From Candidatus Nitrosocosmicus oleophilus (GTDB lineage: Archaea > Thermoproteota > Nitrososphaeria > Nitrososphaerales > Nitrososphaeraceae), in the NCBI RefSeq assembly GCF_000802205.1, contig NZ_CP012850.1:1488001-1552000 (forward strand): 64,000 nt of DNA, in the 5' to 3' direction. Of the stretch, positions 47,400 to 56,056 are shown one piece after another. The notes under the pieces were generated by a model. It worked only from the letters and a program-made list of their open reading frames with translations. It was not told where the DNA came from and did not search any database. A program made the translations under genes and the position numbers. Numbering within the stretch: the first letter of the stretch is position 1; every line of letters begins with the position of its first letter.

Positions 47400-47912
47400 C
47401 TAGTCAATTTCGGATATACCGTCATATTTTCTTTTTATCGATTCTATTCTGCCTCGATATTTTTCAGCATATCCTGATTTGCATGATATACAACAGAAGA
47501 ATCGTTCAATATCTGCGAATTTTAGAATCTTAGGTTTACCATAGACAGGTCCATCACAGAAATCACAAGTAACGCTTATTGTTAGGCCACTTTCAATTTT
47601 TTTCTGAATTTCGCCTATCTCTTTTTTTAGTATCTTGTTCTGCGTTTTGTAACCGATGTTCTTTTTTCTTTTCACATTTTCATCAAGGTCCTGCAATTGG
47701 ATGAAATTCTTTTCTTTTGACTCTACCTTATCAAAGTCAAAAATTGGTAGGATCCCCTTGATAAAACCTATGTTAACCAATCTTTCATAACGTGACTTTA
47801 CGGTTGGAGTTGTTATTCTCGTCTCCCTTGATATCTTTCTAAATGACTTTCTGCCGTCCTCTAGTAGTGACCTTATGATAGATACATCAATTTCATCAAG
47901 GCTAAGTGGCAT
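47400..47912 (-). CDS. copR: Copper-responsive Lrp-type regulator with C-terminal TRASH domain (CopR-like)
   Basis: 170 residues. N-terminal Lrp/AsnC winged helix (about 5-60: LDEIDVSIIRSLLEDGRKSF, RKISRETRITTPTVKSRYER), a coiled-coil linker (about 80-110), and a TRASH domain with Cys116, Cys119, Cys140 or 141 and Cys144 (SVTCDFCDGPVYG, RFFCCISCKSGYAEKY). This is the architecture of archaeal CopR/CopT, which senses copper and controls the copA operon. It lies between the YHS gene and the HMA chaperone. A palindrome TTTACATTTGTAAA sits 38 bases before its ATG and again before copA, so it probably regulates both. Confidence 0.9.
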   Translation of the reverse strand: MPLSLDEIDVSIIRSLLEDGRKSFRKISRETRITTPTVKSRYERLVNIGFIKGILPIFDFDKVESKEKNFIQLQDLDENVKRKKNIGYKTQNKILKKEIGEIQKKIESGLTISVTCDFCDGPVYGKPKILKFADIERFFCCISCKSGYAEKYRGRIESIKRKYDGISEID

Positions 47913-47949
47913 ATGAAGTTGTCAATTTACTTGCTTTGTAATAATATTC

Positions 47950-47963
47950 TTTACATTTGTAAA
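47950..47963. promoter_or_regulatory. Candidate CopR operator, copy 1
   Basis: TTTACATTTGTAAA (inverted hexamers TTTACA/TGTAAA with two central bases) lies 38 bases upstream of the CopR-like start (47912, minus), just upstream of an AT-rich TATA-like stretch (47936-47947). An identical 14-mer precedes copA at almost the same distance. Confidence 0.75.
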
Positions 47964-47994
47964 AAGTAATAGCCGAAAATGTTATTAGATTTAC

Positions 47995-48216
47995 TCAGTA
48001 TTGTGGTACTCTAACAAATTTGTATCCTGATTCTTCTAATCTTTCTTTAATGTCGTGTTGAGTTATTTCCAAGGGATCAAATTCTACGATCACTGTATCT
48101 GTTATATTGTTAATATTTATTTTTTTGATTCCTTTTTTATCTTTTAATTGCTTTTCCACAATAGGTTTGCATGTAGTACAATACATTCCGACAACTTTAA
48201 AGTAGACTTTTTCCAT
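47995..48216 (-). CDS. copZ: Copper chaperone, heavy-metal-associated (HMA) domain
   Basis: 73 residues, one ferredoxin-like HMA domain. The metal loop is GMYCTTCKPIVEKQL with Cys13 and Cys16 binding Cu(I); NNITDTVIVEFDPLEI and HDIKERLEESGYKFVRVP are the usual later strands and helix. Hands copper to the CopA ATPase encoded divergently 168 bases away; that CopA has a YHS/TRASH head but no HMA domain of its own, so this separate chaperone makes sense. ATG start. Copper preference is inferred from context. Confidence 0.88.
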   Translation of the reverse strand: MEKVYFKVVGMYCTTCKPIVEKQLKDKKGIKKININNITDTVIVEFDPLEITQHDIKERLEESGYKFVRVPQY

Positions 48217-48332
48217 AATATGTCAATAATTCTTTTCTTGTAATTTATTTAATTGATAGCGCTGTTAAAAAGGATGTAGACAGAGGGTCTTAGACCCAGG
48301 CATTAAAAAAGATGTAACCAAAATAAACTAAT

Positions 48333-48346
48333 TTTACATTTGTAAA
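48333..48346. promoter_or_regulatory. Candidate CopR operator, copy 2
   Basis: A second exact TTTACATTTGTAAA, ending 38 bases before the copA ATG (48385) and just upstream of the TATA-like GTTATATATCT (48354-48364). The matched spacing in the two promoters argues for one regulator, most likely the CopR-like protein. Confidence 0.75.
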
Positions 48347-48384
48347 GCCTTGTTGTTATATATCTATTAATCACTACTCATTGT

Positions 48385-50625
48385 ATGGCAAAGGACCCCA
48401 TATGTGGAATGTTTGTTGAAGAAAATGAAAGTTCCATTCATCATACTAAAGACGGAATATCCTACTATTTTTGCTCGTCTCAATGTTTAGACGAATTTCT
48501 TGAACCCGAGAAGGCCCTCAAAAAATTAAAAATACATGTCCTAATAAGCATAGTATTAACCATCCCAATCGTATTGTTTAGCTTACCACATATGATTCCA
48601 CAATTGGAACACCTCTATCCAATGGAAATGATGGAATATATCAATTACATACTTTTGGCTTTGGCTACTCCAATACAATTTTGGATTGGTTGGCGTTTTT
48701 ACAGAGGATTCTGGGATGGTATCAAATCAAAAGCGTCAAATATGGATACGTTAATTGCTATCGGAACAACAGCCGCTTATATTTACAGCGCCATAGTTAC
48801 CATCTTTCCTGGATACTTCCCTTTTACAGCGGTATACTTTGAAACAAGTGCAATCATAATTACTCTTATCCTGATAGGAAGGCTGCTTGAAACTAAGACA
48901 AAAGAAAAAGCATCAGGTGCGGTTAGAAAGCTTTTAGATCTAAAACCTAGGACTGCACATGTATTGAGACCTGAAATCAGAGAAAAAAATACTGCAGGTT
49001 CCGATGCTAATAAGAATAGTAATAATCCTTTGGATGGTTCTAGACTAAAGCTAGTTTCAAAAGAATTTAGAGAACTTGAAATTCCAGTGGAAGAAATCAT
49101 ACAAGGCGACTTGATGATCATACGCCCAGGAGAAAGGGTTCCCACTGATGGAATGATAGTAGACGGTTCATCTTCGATAGATGAATCTGCGATAACAGGT
49201 GAAAGTATACCTGTTGACAAAGTAAAAGGCGACGAAGTAATTGGGGCAACAATTAACAAAAATGGCCTCTTAAAAGTCAAAGCAACTAAGATTGGTCAAG
49301 ATACAGTATTATCTCAAATCATAACCCTGGTAGAAGAGGCCAAAACAGGTAAATCCAAACTTGAAAGAATGGTGGACCAGGTAGCAAAATATTTTGTTCC
49401 GGCTATTGTAATAATAGCAATCGGGGTATTCCTTGGTTGGTATTTTATTGGGAATGCGGGATTAACTTATTCCGTACTAGCATTTGTTTCTGTCATGATA
49501 ATAGCATGTCCATGTGCTTTAGGATTGGCGACGCCAGCAGCATTAATGATGGGTGCCGCAAAGGGAGCTGAAAATGGTATTTTGTATAAAGGCGGCGAGC
49601 ATATAGAAATAGCAAGTAAAGTCAATTTAGTGGTATTTGATAAAACTGGAACATTAACAGAAGGAAAACCATCTGTTACTGACATAGTAACATTTGATAA
49701 TATAGATGACAACGAGTTGTTAAGACTAGCAGCGATAGGAGAATCAGGGTCTGAGCACCCTTTGGCCAAAGCTGTTATCACAAAAGCCAACGAAAAAGGA
49801 ATTCATGCAGTTTCGCCTGATTCATTTGAAGCGGTAGCAGGTCATGGTCTTATAGCTAAATACTCTGATCATGACATAACGGTAGGAAATAGAAAGATAA
49901 TGCTTGACAATGATATTTCAATTCCTGAAAACATTGAAAAAAGACTTTCGGAATTGGAAAAAGATGGTAAAACAACAGTACTAGTCTCACTAGACAATCA
50001 TTTGTATGGATTAATTGCAATATCTGATACCATAAAGGAAGGTGCCAAAGAAGCGATTCTTGATCTAAAAAACTTGGGAGTTGAATCAATAATGCTCACT
50101 GGAGATAATGAACGGACAGCAAAGGCTGTCGCTTCCAGAATTGGTATTACCCGAGTAATATCTCAGGTGTTGCCACATCAAAAAGAAGAGATCGTAAGCA
50201 GTATACAGACAAAAGAAAAAAGAGTTGTAGCAATGGTAGGTGACGGAATTAATGATGCTCCAGCTTTAGCCCGAGCAGATTTGGGAATTGCAATAGGGTC
50301 CGGAACAGATATTGCCAAAGAAACTGGTGGTATAATATTAATTAGCAACAATATTGGAGACGTTGTAACCGCATTAGAATTAGGAAAGAAAACTGTCTCA
50401 AAAATAAAGCAGAATTTGTTCTGGGCTTTTGCTTATAATACGGGGTTAATACCTGTAGCAGCAGGTGCATTGGTTCCTATTTTGGGACTATCAGTATTTG
50501 GGTGGCTCCCAATTCTTGCTGGATTGGCAATGGCCATGAGCTCTGTCACTGTTGTTACTAATTCTCTTTTTTTGGGAAGATATAAACCAAGAACAATAAA
50601 TAGACCAAAAACAAAATCAGTTTAG
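48385..50625 (+). CDS. copA: Copper-exporting P1B-type ATPase with N-terminal YHS/TRASH domain
   Basis: 746 residues. Pumps Cu(I) out of the cytosol. Residues 1-40 form a YHS/TRASH metal-binding head (Cys7, Cys30, Cys34) in place of HMA domains. The eight-helix P1B core follows: actuator TGES (271-274), the membrane metal site Cys375-Pro-Cys377 in IACPCALGLATPAA, the phosphorylated Asp419 in DKTGTLTEG, SGSEHPLAKA for nucleotide binding, and GDGINDAPAL (about 619). The last helices have the P1B-1 residues (AYNTGLIPVAAG; MAMSSVTVVTNSL). A ~30-residue polar insert at about 200-230 precedes the actuator core. ATG start; CopR operator candidate upstream. Confidence 0.95.
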   Translation: MAKDPICGMFVEENESSIHHTKDGISYYFCSSQCLDEFLEPEKALKKLKIHVLISIVLTIPIVLFSLPHMIPQLEHLYPMEMMEYINYILLALATPIQFWIGWRFYRGFWDGIKSKASNMDTLIAIGTTAAYIYSAIVTIFPGYFPFTAVYFETSAIIITLILIGRLLETKTKEKASGAVRKLLDLKPRTAHVLRPEIREKNTAGSDANKNSNNPLDGSRLKLVSKEFRELEIPVEEIIQGDLMIIRPGERVPTDGMIVDGSSSIDESAITGESIPVDKVKGDEVIGATINKNGLLKVKATKIGQDTVLSQIITLVEEAKTGKSKLERMVDQVAKYFVPAIVIIAIGVFLGWYFIGNAGLTYSVLAFVSVMIIACPCALGLATPAALMMGAAKGAENGILYKGGEHIEIASKVNLVVFDKTGTLTEGKPSVTDIVTFDNIDDNELLRLAAIGESGSEHPLAKAVITKANEKGIHAVSPDSFEAVAGHGLIAKYSDHDITVGNRKIMLDNDISIPENIEKRLSELEKDGKTTVLVSLDNHLYGLIAISDTIKEGAKEAILDLKNLGVESIMLTGDNERTAKAVASRIGITRVISQVLPHQKEEIVSSIQTKEKRVVAMVGDGINDAPALARADLGIAIGSGTDIAKETGGIILISNNIGDVVTALELGKKTVSKIKQNLFWAFAYNTGLIPVAAGALVPILGLSVFGWLPILAGLAMAMSSVTVVTNSLFLGRYKPRTINRPKTKSV

Positions 50626-51083
50626 ATGACCATTATATTATTCTTTTTTATTTATAGGATTTAAAAACAAGCATTCTTGACTTATCTGGATCTGGAGTTT
50701 AAGCCGTTGTAGACCTTTATCGGCTACTAAACCTTTAACCCTTCATATCTTTTAGTTCTCAACTTGATTATATGAAAAAAATTTGATTATACAACCCTCA
50801 TCTACAGATGATATAATCCCTTTTTTAGCATATCAGTCAATTATCAATATTGGATTATACAATAATACGATAGATACTTTCTTCTATCCATACCTTGATG
50901 TCATTATTGTCAATCCTTGCATTGTCAATCCTTGCATTGTCAATATTCATCGCATGGATGATACCTTTTAGTTAGAGTCTTGATAAATCTAATAACTTTT
51001 CAGGTTAAATAAAATCTATTGAAAGCTTAAATTTGAATTCTAAAAAGTAATGTGAAATAAGTGAACAACAAAAAAAAAAAGGA
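50626..51083. other. Intergenic stretch, 458 bases
   Basis: AT-rich. Holds a 15-base direct repeat (ATTGTCAATCCTTGC) at 50906 and 50921 with a third partial copy to 50944. A 62-codon frame across it has no coding character. Confidence 0.35.
50906..50944 (+). repeat. 15-base tandem repeat, 2.6 copies
   Basis: ATTGTCAATCCTTGC occurs twice in full (50906-50920, 50921-50935), followed by ATTGTCAAT. Non-coding. Confidence 0.85.
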
Positions 51084-51341
51084 TTAGTTGTTTATTTGTC
51101 CTAATGCATTATTTCCTGTGTTAGCTTGGAATTGGAAGTTCAAGTTATTGCCAGAGAGTACAGAGCTTCCACCAGAAACTACTTGACTATTCTGTTTTGA
51201 TTTTTGAGATTGGCTAATGATTTGTTTTGCTTTGTTACTCTTTTTTGCCAATGCATCTTCTGAAATTGCCAATGGGGCTAGGACCAAGGCAAGTGCGAGA
51301 ACAACAGCTGTTGATACTAGTAATGTTTTATTTGTGTTCAT
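51084..51341 (-). CDS. Small secreted protein, ALGQ family
   Basis: 85 residues, ATG at 51341. Signal peptide TLLVSTAVVLALALVLAPLA, cut near ALAKK; mature KKSNKAKQIISQSQKSKQN, QVVSGGSSVLSGNN and QANTGNNALGQINN. Nearly identical to 37760-38017, with most changes in the variable middle of the mature part, and with the same A-rich sequence beyond the stop. A poly-T (minus strand) follows the gene. Copies this similar 13 kb apart suggest recent duplication or gene conversion. Function unknown. Confidence 0.75.
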   Translation of the reverse strand: MNTNKTLLVSTAVVLALALVLAPLAISEDALAKKSNKAKQIISQSQKSKQNSQVVSGGSSVLSGNNLNFQFQANTGNNALGQINN

Positions 51342-51950
51342 ACTTGTAAACTATAACATGATAATTCAACTTATATTAGATATTTTAGATATTTCTATGA
51401 ATCTTTAGAGGTAAAATTAAACAGAATTAATTTCTAGGTTACGGTCTAGAGGTCTGGTAAGCATATAATAAAAGTACAGGGAATATTTTTTTGGAAATAG
51501 ATTTAATCTAATTAATAGTCTTTATTTGTCACTCTACAGGTGTTTTTCATTTACCCGTTTTCTATCAATTTATATTTGACTAATTTTTTTTCAAATATCT
51601 AAAATCTTGTCCGATAATTTTATCAATTCTCCCAATTTTAGATTGATTTATGATCAATCGCATATAGCATATCCAAATCCAATCCCATTACGCAGGCTAT
51701 CCACCAATGAGATGCAGAACCTAAACTAATGAATCTGTTTCGTAATTAAATTAACTGTATAGTATCGGAATTTCTAAAGATATTTGGATTGATGATGGTA
51801 TATACTCATTGAGAACACTCGAATTACAGACCTTTTTTATGTAGCCCTCTGCTGATCTCTATTCTCTTAAAGTGTTAGTGGTACAAGTATAGATAGGATA
51901 TTCTGATTGTTAATATTGTTGTTGTTGGTTTTGTTAGTAGTATATAGTAT
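51342..51950. other. Intergenic stretch, 609 bases
   Basis: AT-rich, no gene seen. The short GTTGTTGTTGGTTTTGTTAG run at about 51918 lies just upstream of the phosphoribosyltransferase. Confidence 0.3.
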
Positions 51951-52433
51951 TTGAAGTTCAAAAAAGAAGAGATTAACGAAAAAAGCTCTCCCAAAGAGTA
52001 TAGTAGTTGGGGGGAGATAGGACTACTAATTCAGATTGTTGCAGCTAAAATAAAGACTTCGAACAAAAAGTATGACATAATATTAGGAATAACAAATGGA
52101 GGAATCATCCCAGCAAGGCTAATGGCCCAAGAACTAGACATTGATCATATACAGTTCATACCCGTTAGAAATAAGAAACTACATATCGAAGAAATGCCTC
52201 AATTAACGACCGATAAAAAGTATCTTGTAGTGGATGAAATATACGATACTGGTCAGACATTTTCTAAAGTCAAACATGCAATAAAAGATTTTGATTGTGA
52301 TTACGCATTTCTTATGAGAAGATTCAACGAAACTAATCGGAATGAAACAGACGATGAAATAACCTTTATCGGAAAAATATTAAACCATGACAAATGGGTC
52401 GTCTTTCCATGGGAACTAAAATCATTACCATAG
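51951..52433 (+). CDS. Phosphoribosyltransferase
   Basis: 160 residues. A type I PRTase fold: YDIILGITNGGIIPARLMAQ is the first strand and loop, and YLVVDEIYDTGQTFSKV the PRPP-binding loop (about 92-104). The pyrophosphate-side region is DHIQFIPVRNKK, and the hood ends KILNHDKWVVFPWEL, as in xanthine/hypoxanthine-type enzymes. Transfers a base onto PRPP, probably in purine salvage; the exact base is not clear. The start is TTG at 51951, the only option ahead of the fold. Confidence 0.85.
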   Translation: MKFKKEEINEKSSPKEYSSWGEIGLLIQIVAAKIKTSNKKYDIILGITNGGIIPARLMAQELDIDHIQFIPVRNKKLHIEEMPQLTTDKKYLVVDEIYDTGQTFSKVKHAIKDFDCDYAFLMRRFNETNRNETDDEITFIGKILNHDKWVVFPWELKSLP

Positions 52434-52510
52434 GATAGAATTTTGCTTGGAAATTTTTGATTGTTGAATCAAATTAAATGTGTGCTCGACATGTCCATAA
52501 AACTATAAAA

Positions 52511-53509
52511 ATGCTTTGTTGCATAATTCCTTATTCTCCGGTTATCATCATGATCATCATGTTATATTCTTCTAAAAATGTTATACAATGATACTTTTAT
52601 CATGATCTCCTTTACCATGTTTTGAAACCTGTTTGCTGATGTGTATTCACCAAACATTCTCTTTATAGCTGAGAACACAGTTTCAGATATCCATCTCTGT
52701 CCGTATTTTCTTTTTGTCTTCCATTTCAACAGATCCTTTGCTTGTAACTTTACTTCGTTGTTCCTTAACCTATTGTTTTTAGGAGAAACAATAGAGTTCC
52801 TTCTTACCTTTATACCTGGATTGATCTTTTTGTCCTCAAGATACACAAAGTTTGGATTTGAATCATAGGCTCCATCAGCTAGTACCGATTTTATCTTTAC
52901 AGTGTTTGGTTCTCTCGAATCCAAAACATGATTGACTAGTTTCTTTAGCATTTTCCCATCATGTACCTTCTCATCTGTCACTTCCAAAGCAATGATTTTC
53001 CTGGTCTTTATGTCTACAGCAACGTGGATCTTGAGATATCCTTTTCTATTTTGTGTATTCCATTTCTCATCCATCCACTGACCTCTGTTAGTAATCTTGA
53101 TACCTGTACTGTCTATTGATATTATTAGGTCATCATCGTCATCCATCTTGTCTCTTTTAATATCGATGTTTAGCTTGTTGATTCGTTTACAGATGTGACC
53201 ATAACTTGGTGGATTAGCAGGTAACCTTTTTCCTGTGGCCTTAATTATACCTTGGGTTTGTCTGTATGGTAGGTGAAATAAATAGCGAATGTAACCAATG
53301 GCCAAGATGAAAGAATCTGGAAATACAAATGGTTTACCCTTTTTGTTTATATTCATATTCTCTATCTCTGAACCCCAACCATCAAGGAAATCATACGAGA
53401 AGAGGATCTCACCGCGTTGAACTAATGAGCGATTGTAAGAGGGCCAGTCTATCACAAATAATCAATCTGTTCATTCCAGCTAAATATGTTGAGTTAGGCG
53501 ACAAAGCAT
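52511..53509 (-). mobile_element. IS5-like insertion sequence, about 1.0 kb
   Basis: One transposase gene lies between imperfect terminal inverted repeats: ATGCTTTGTTGCATAA (52511-52526) and TTAGGCGACAAAGCAT (53494-53509), matching at 14 of 16 positions when reverse-complemented. ATAAAA stands on the outer side of both ends (52505-52510 and 53510-53515), a possible 6-bp target duplication, though AT-richness makes this weak. It lies between genes and disrupts none that I can see. Confidence 0.75.
52562..53455 (-). CDS. Transposase, IS5-type DDE family
   Basis: 297 residues. N-terminal helical DNA-binding part (FPDSFILAIGYIRYLFHLPY, RQTQGIIKATGKRL), then the RNase-H-like core with Asp115 (LIISIDSTGIKI), Asp194 (SVLADGAYDSN) and Glu258 (RWISETVFSAIKRMFGEY). 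All three acidic residues and the Y/R-x-x-x-E-x-x-F motif are intact and the frame is unbroken, so the copy may be active. GYLKIHVAVDIKTRKIIALE is typical of the family. The start codon is an ATG inside the element. Confidence 0.93.
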   Translation of the reverse strand: MIDWPSYNRSLVQRGEILFSYDFLDGWGSEIENMNINKKGKPFVFPDSFILAIGYIRYLFHLPYRQTQGIIKATGKRLPANPPSYGHICKRINKLNIDIKRDKMDDDDDLIISIDSTGIKITNRGQWMDEKWNTQNRKGYLKIHVAVDIKTRKIIALEVTDEKVHDGKMLKKLVNHVLDSREPNTVKIKSVLADGAYDSNPNFVYLEDKKINPGIKVRRNSIVSPKNNRLRNNEVKLQAKDLLKWKTKRKYGQRWISETVFSAIKRMFGEYTSANRFQNMVKEIMIKVSLYNIFRRI

Positions 53510-53718
53510 ATAAAAACCATAATACTCTAAGAAACCAAGATATATGATTCAAAAGTATGAATACAGTCATTTGCACTAAATACAATTTGTGTTTCCAAAT
53601 CATATATTCGATTTAGTAACGATTGATGTTTACTTGACTTTGACTGGAACGTCAAAAAATAGATGAATAATTCGAGAAGATCAAGTATAATAAATATGTT
53701 GACTATATGGGGAGTATA

Positions 53719-54375
53719 ATGAGTAGTAGAGATTTTAACCCATTTGACTGGTATAGAAATTTCTTTGGAAGGCACACAAACAAGAATAGAGGGGGATTCT
53801 TCGATGATTACTTTGCTGGATTTGAAGAGATGCAAGAGGAGATGGAGAGAATATTTAAACAATTTAATAATATTCAATCCAATGCACCAAAGGAATTGGT
53901 AAGAGAATATCAAGCACCAGATGGTACAAAAGTAAGAGAAGTTGGGCCAATAGTTTATGGATATTCGATGACAATTGGACCTGACGGAAAGCCGCATATA
54001 AGACAATTTGGAAACGTTAAGAATTTGGCCGGAGGATCAAACAAGCAAGAAATTAATATCACTGGTTTGGCCGCAGGACCAACATTAACGGCTGAGAGAG
54101 AACCTCTGGCAGATCTAAATACTACCGAAAAGGAAATCAAAGTCATAGTAGAAATGCCAGGTATAAAAAAAGAGGATATTAAAATAAATGCGACTGAAGG
54201 TATGGTGGAAATTGCAACTACAGGTTCTCAAAGAAAATATCATAAAACTGTTGAAATTCCCTTAGAAGCTGATATAGATTCAGCTAGATCTAACTATACT
54301 AATGGTATATTAGAAGTCGTTTTCAATAAAAAAGAAAATGTAAAACCAAAAGGTAAGGAGGTAAAGGTAGAATAA
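53719..54375 (+). CDS. hsp20: Hsp20/alpha-crystallin small heat-shock protein, archaeal type
   Basis: 218 residues from ATG 53719, chosen because GGGGAG sits just before it; an ATG at 53707 adds four residues. The first ~125 residues are charged and flexible (FNPFDWYRNFFGRH, FEEMQEEMERIFKQFN, then a PDGTKVREVGPIVYGYSMTI stretch also seen in archaeal GvpH-like proteins). The alpha-crystallin domain follows (about 130-210): KEIKVIVEMPGIKKEDIKIN, KYHKTVEIPLEADIDSARSN and the conserved Y-x-NGILEVVF. A holding chaperone forming oligomers in the cytosol. Confidence 0.9.
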   Translation: MSSRDFNPFDWYRNFFGRHTNKNRGGFFDDYFAGFEEMQEEMERIFKQFNNIQSNAPKELVREYQAPDGTKVREVGPIVYGYSMTIGPDGKPHIRQFGNVKNLAGGSNKQEINITGLAAGPTLTAEREPLADLNTTEKEIKVIVEMPGIKKEDIKINATEGMVEIATTGSQRKYHKTVEIPLEADIDSARSNYTNGILEVVFNKKENVKPKGKEVKVE

Positions 54376-55032
54376 CGCTGAATAATACAACTTGTTTAAT
54401 ACTATACTATTAAGTAGTTAGCCATCTTTCCTGTTGTTTACCTCTCTTCCTTTTCATACCATTTTATTATTATCATTAAATAGTATTTTTAAATATGGAT
54501 CTTTACCAACCCCCTATCTAGGAAGCAGATAAATATTACTCCTAGAGATGAAGAATAAGATCTACGTGCACCTTGTATCATCTTTTCTCTATTCCCATCT
54601 CTAGTTAAAACACCATCTACTCATTTCTTAAACTTCTTATTCCTTTTTTGATGATTCTCTGTATTTTATTTCTAGGGACTTTATAGTATTAAATATCGGT
54701 CATCCAGGAACAGATGATAGTTACGAGTCCAATAACGATGATAAAGTTAAGAGTATCTTTAATGGTCTGATTTAGACTTCACTAATACAATTGATAATGA
54801 TTAGAAATTTTAACATAATAAATTAATCCAGTTTGATCAATTATGTATGATAGAAAAGAATGACTACTAATGAGGAAACCTCTCACGGCTAAACCTGTTA
54901 CATATTCTTCCAGTCATGGTACAATCTAACTTTCAAGAGGCAAGAAACACTAGACTAGTGTAGGTTATTAAACTATTATCACTAAATAATGATAGGTGTT
55001 ACTAAATTCCCCTTGAGACAGATATTAATGAA
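54376..55032. other. Intergenic stretch, 657 bases
   Basis: AT-rich, no gene seen. It contains pieces with mild pyrimidine bias but no open frame of note. Confidence 0.3.
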
Positions 55033-55590
55033 ATGCTTGTGGAAAGCGCATCAAATACTATATCTGAATCAGAGTATGGGACTCATGCATTAGTTATTTA
55101 CGAGAATTTAGAGACACTAAGAGAATTTTACTCGCAATATATAAAAAAAAGAATTGAAGAGAAAAATGAATTTATTCAACTAGCATCGTTTTACGAAACT
55201 GAAGATTCTGTCAGAAAAACTCTGTCGGCAGGACATGTATCAATAGATGTCGATAAGTGGGAGAAGACTGAAAATTCATTGATGATTATGGATTCTTTAA
55301 AGAAATATTTAGGTAATGAATCTCAACAATCTGAAAATAATTCTGATAAGGATTTAGTAGGATACGCCAAAGAGAAGGGAAAAGCGGGTGTATCATTCTT
55401 GGGAGATATGGGCCCTTTTCGTTATGAGCACCGCATACAGGATCTCCTAGCATACGAATCATCTCTACCTACTAGATACGATATCGATTTAAAGAGATTA
55501 TGCCTATACCATCAAAAGGACTTTAATACACTTTCAAAGGAGCAAAAGCAAAAGTTATTAAGTCACCATGCATTTGCTATAAAAATATGA
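55033..55590 (+). CDS. MEDS-domain sensory protein (DcmR-like)
   Basis: 185 residues. The MEDS (methanogen/methylotroph DcmR sensory) fold is recognisable from THALVIYENLETLREFYSQY and NEFIQLASFYETEDSVRKTL through VDKWEKTENSLMIMDSLKKY, to the end LCLYHQKDFNTLSKEQKQKL and LSHHAFAIKI, the family's usual closing. A RecA-like alpha/beta fold without visible Walker A; probably binds a small ligand and passes a signal by protein contact. No output domain is attached. It faces a CheY-like receiver gene (55670-56056), a natural though unproven partner. Confidence 0.8.
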   Translation: MLVESASNTISESEYGTHALVIYENLETLREFYSQYIKKRIEEKNEFIQLASFYETEDSVRKTLSAGHVSIDVDKWEKTENSLMIMDSLKKYLGNESQQSENNSDKDLVGYAKEKGKAGVSFLGDMGPFRYEHRIQDLLAYESSLPTRYDIDLKRLCLYHQKDFNTLSKEQKQKLLSHHAFAIKI

Positions 55591-55622
55591 TACTTTTAGA
55601 CGGGCTTTTTCAAATCTTTCAG

Positions 55623-55644
55623 GCTAATTTTGATCAAAATTAGC
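55623..55644. terminator. Perfect 22-bp palindrome between convergent genes
   Basis: GCTAATTTTGA followed by its exact reverse complement lies between the MEDS gene (stop 55590) and the receiver gene (stop 55670). It may act as a two-way transcript end or bind a protein; no T run follows. Confidence 0.5.
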
Positions 55645-55669
55645 ATATAAGTAAATAACCTACATGGTA

Positions 55670-56056
55670 TCATTTTTTCCAAGCATCATTTATCATCTCC
55701 CGGAGATCAGGAAAACGAATTGGTTTTTGAATTATCCTATCAATTCTTGCAATCTTAAAGTTCTCATGATCTTTCAAATCTTTGGCATCAAAAGCAGTCA
55801 TTAAAAAAATCTTTATTTCATTATTAATCTCTCTAATGTTCTTTGCAAGGTCTATACCATTTATGTCTGGCATTCTCATGTCCGTAATTATCAAGGAATG
55901 TTTACCAGAAGTTTCCCTAAAATATTCAAGTGCCATTATAGGATCAGTGAAAGAGATTGCATTGAATCCTTCTTTTTTCAAAAATTCTTTGAAAAGATCT
56001 GCAAGTTCTATTTCATCGTCCACTATAATGATAGACTTATCAGATGACGATGACAA
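55670..56056 (-). CDS. CheY-like response regulator receiver
   Basis: 128 residues, one receiver domain. Acid pocket Asp13/Asp14 (IIVDDEIELADLF), phospho-acceptor Asp59 (LIITDMRMPDINGIDL), Thr87 (FLMTAFD) and Lys111 (RIIQKPIRFPDL) are all in place. No output domain, so it works by protein contact. The start is TTG at 56056. No full kinase is in the window (only a relic at 16754), so the phosphodonor lies elsewhere. The converging MEDS gene suggests a shared signalling role. Confidence 0.9.
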   Translation of the reverse strand: MSSSSDKSIIIVDDEIELADLFKEFLKKEGFNAISFTDPIMALEYFRETSGKHSLIITDMRMPDINGIDLAKNIREINNEIKIFLMTAFDAKDLKDHENFKIARIDRIIQKPIRFPDLREMINDAWKK

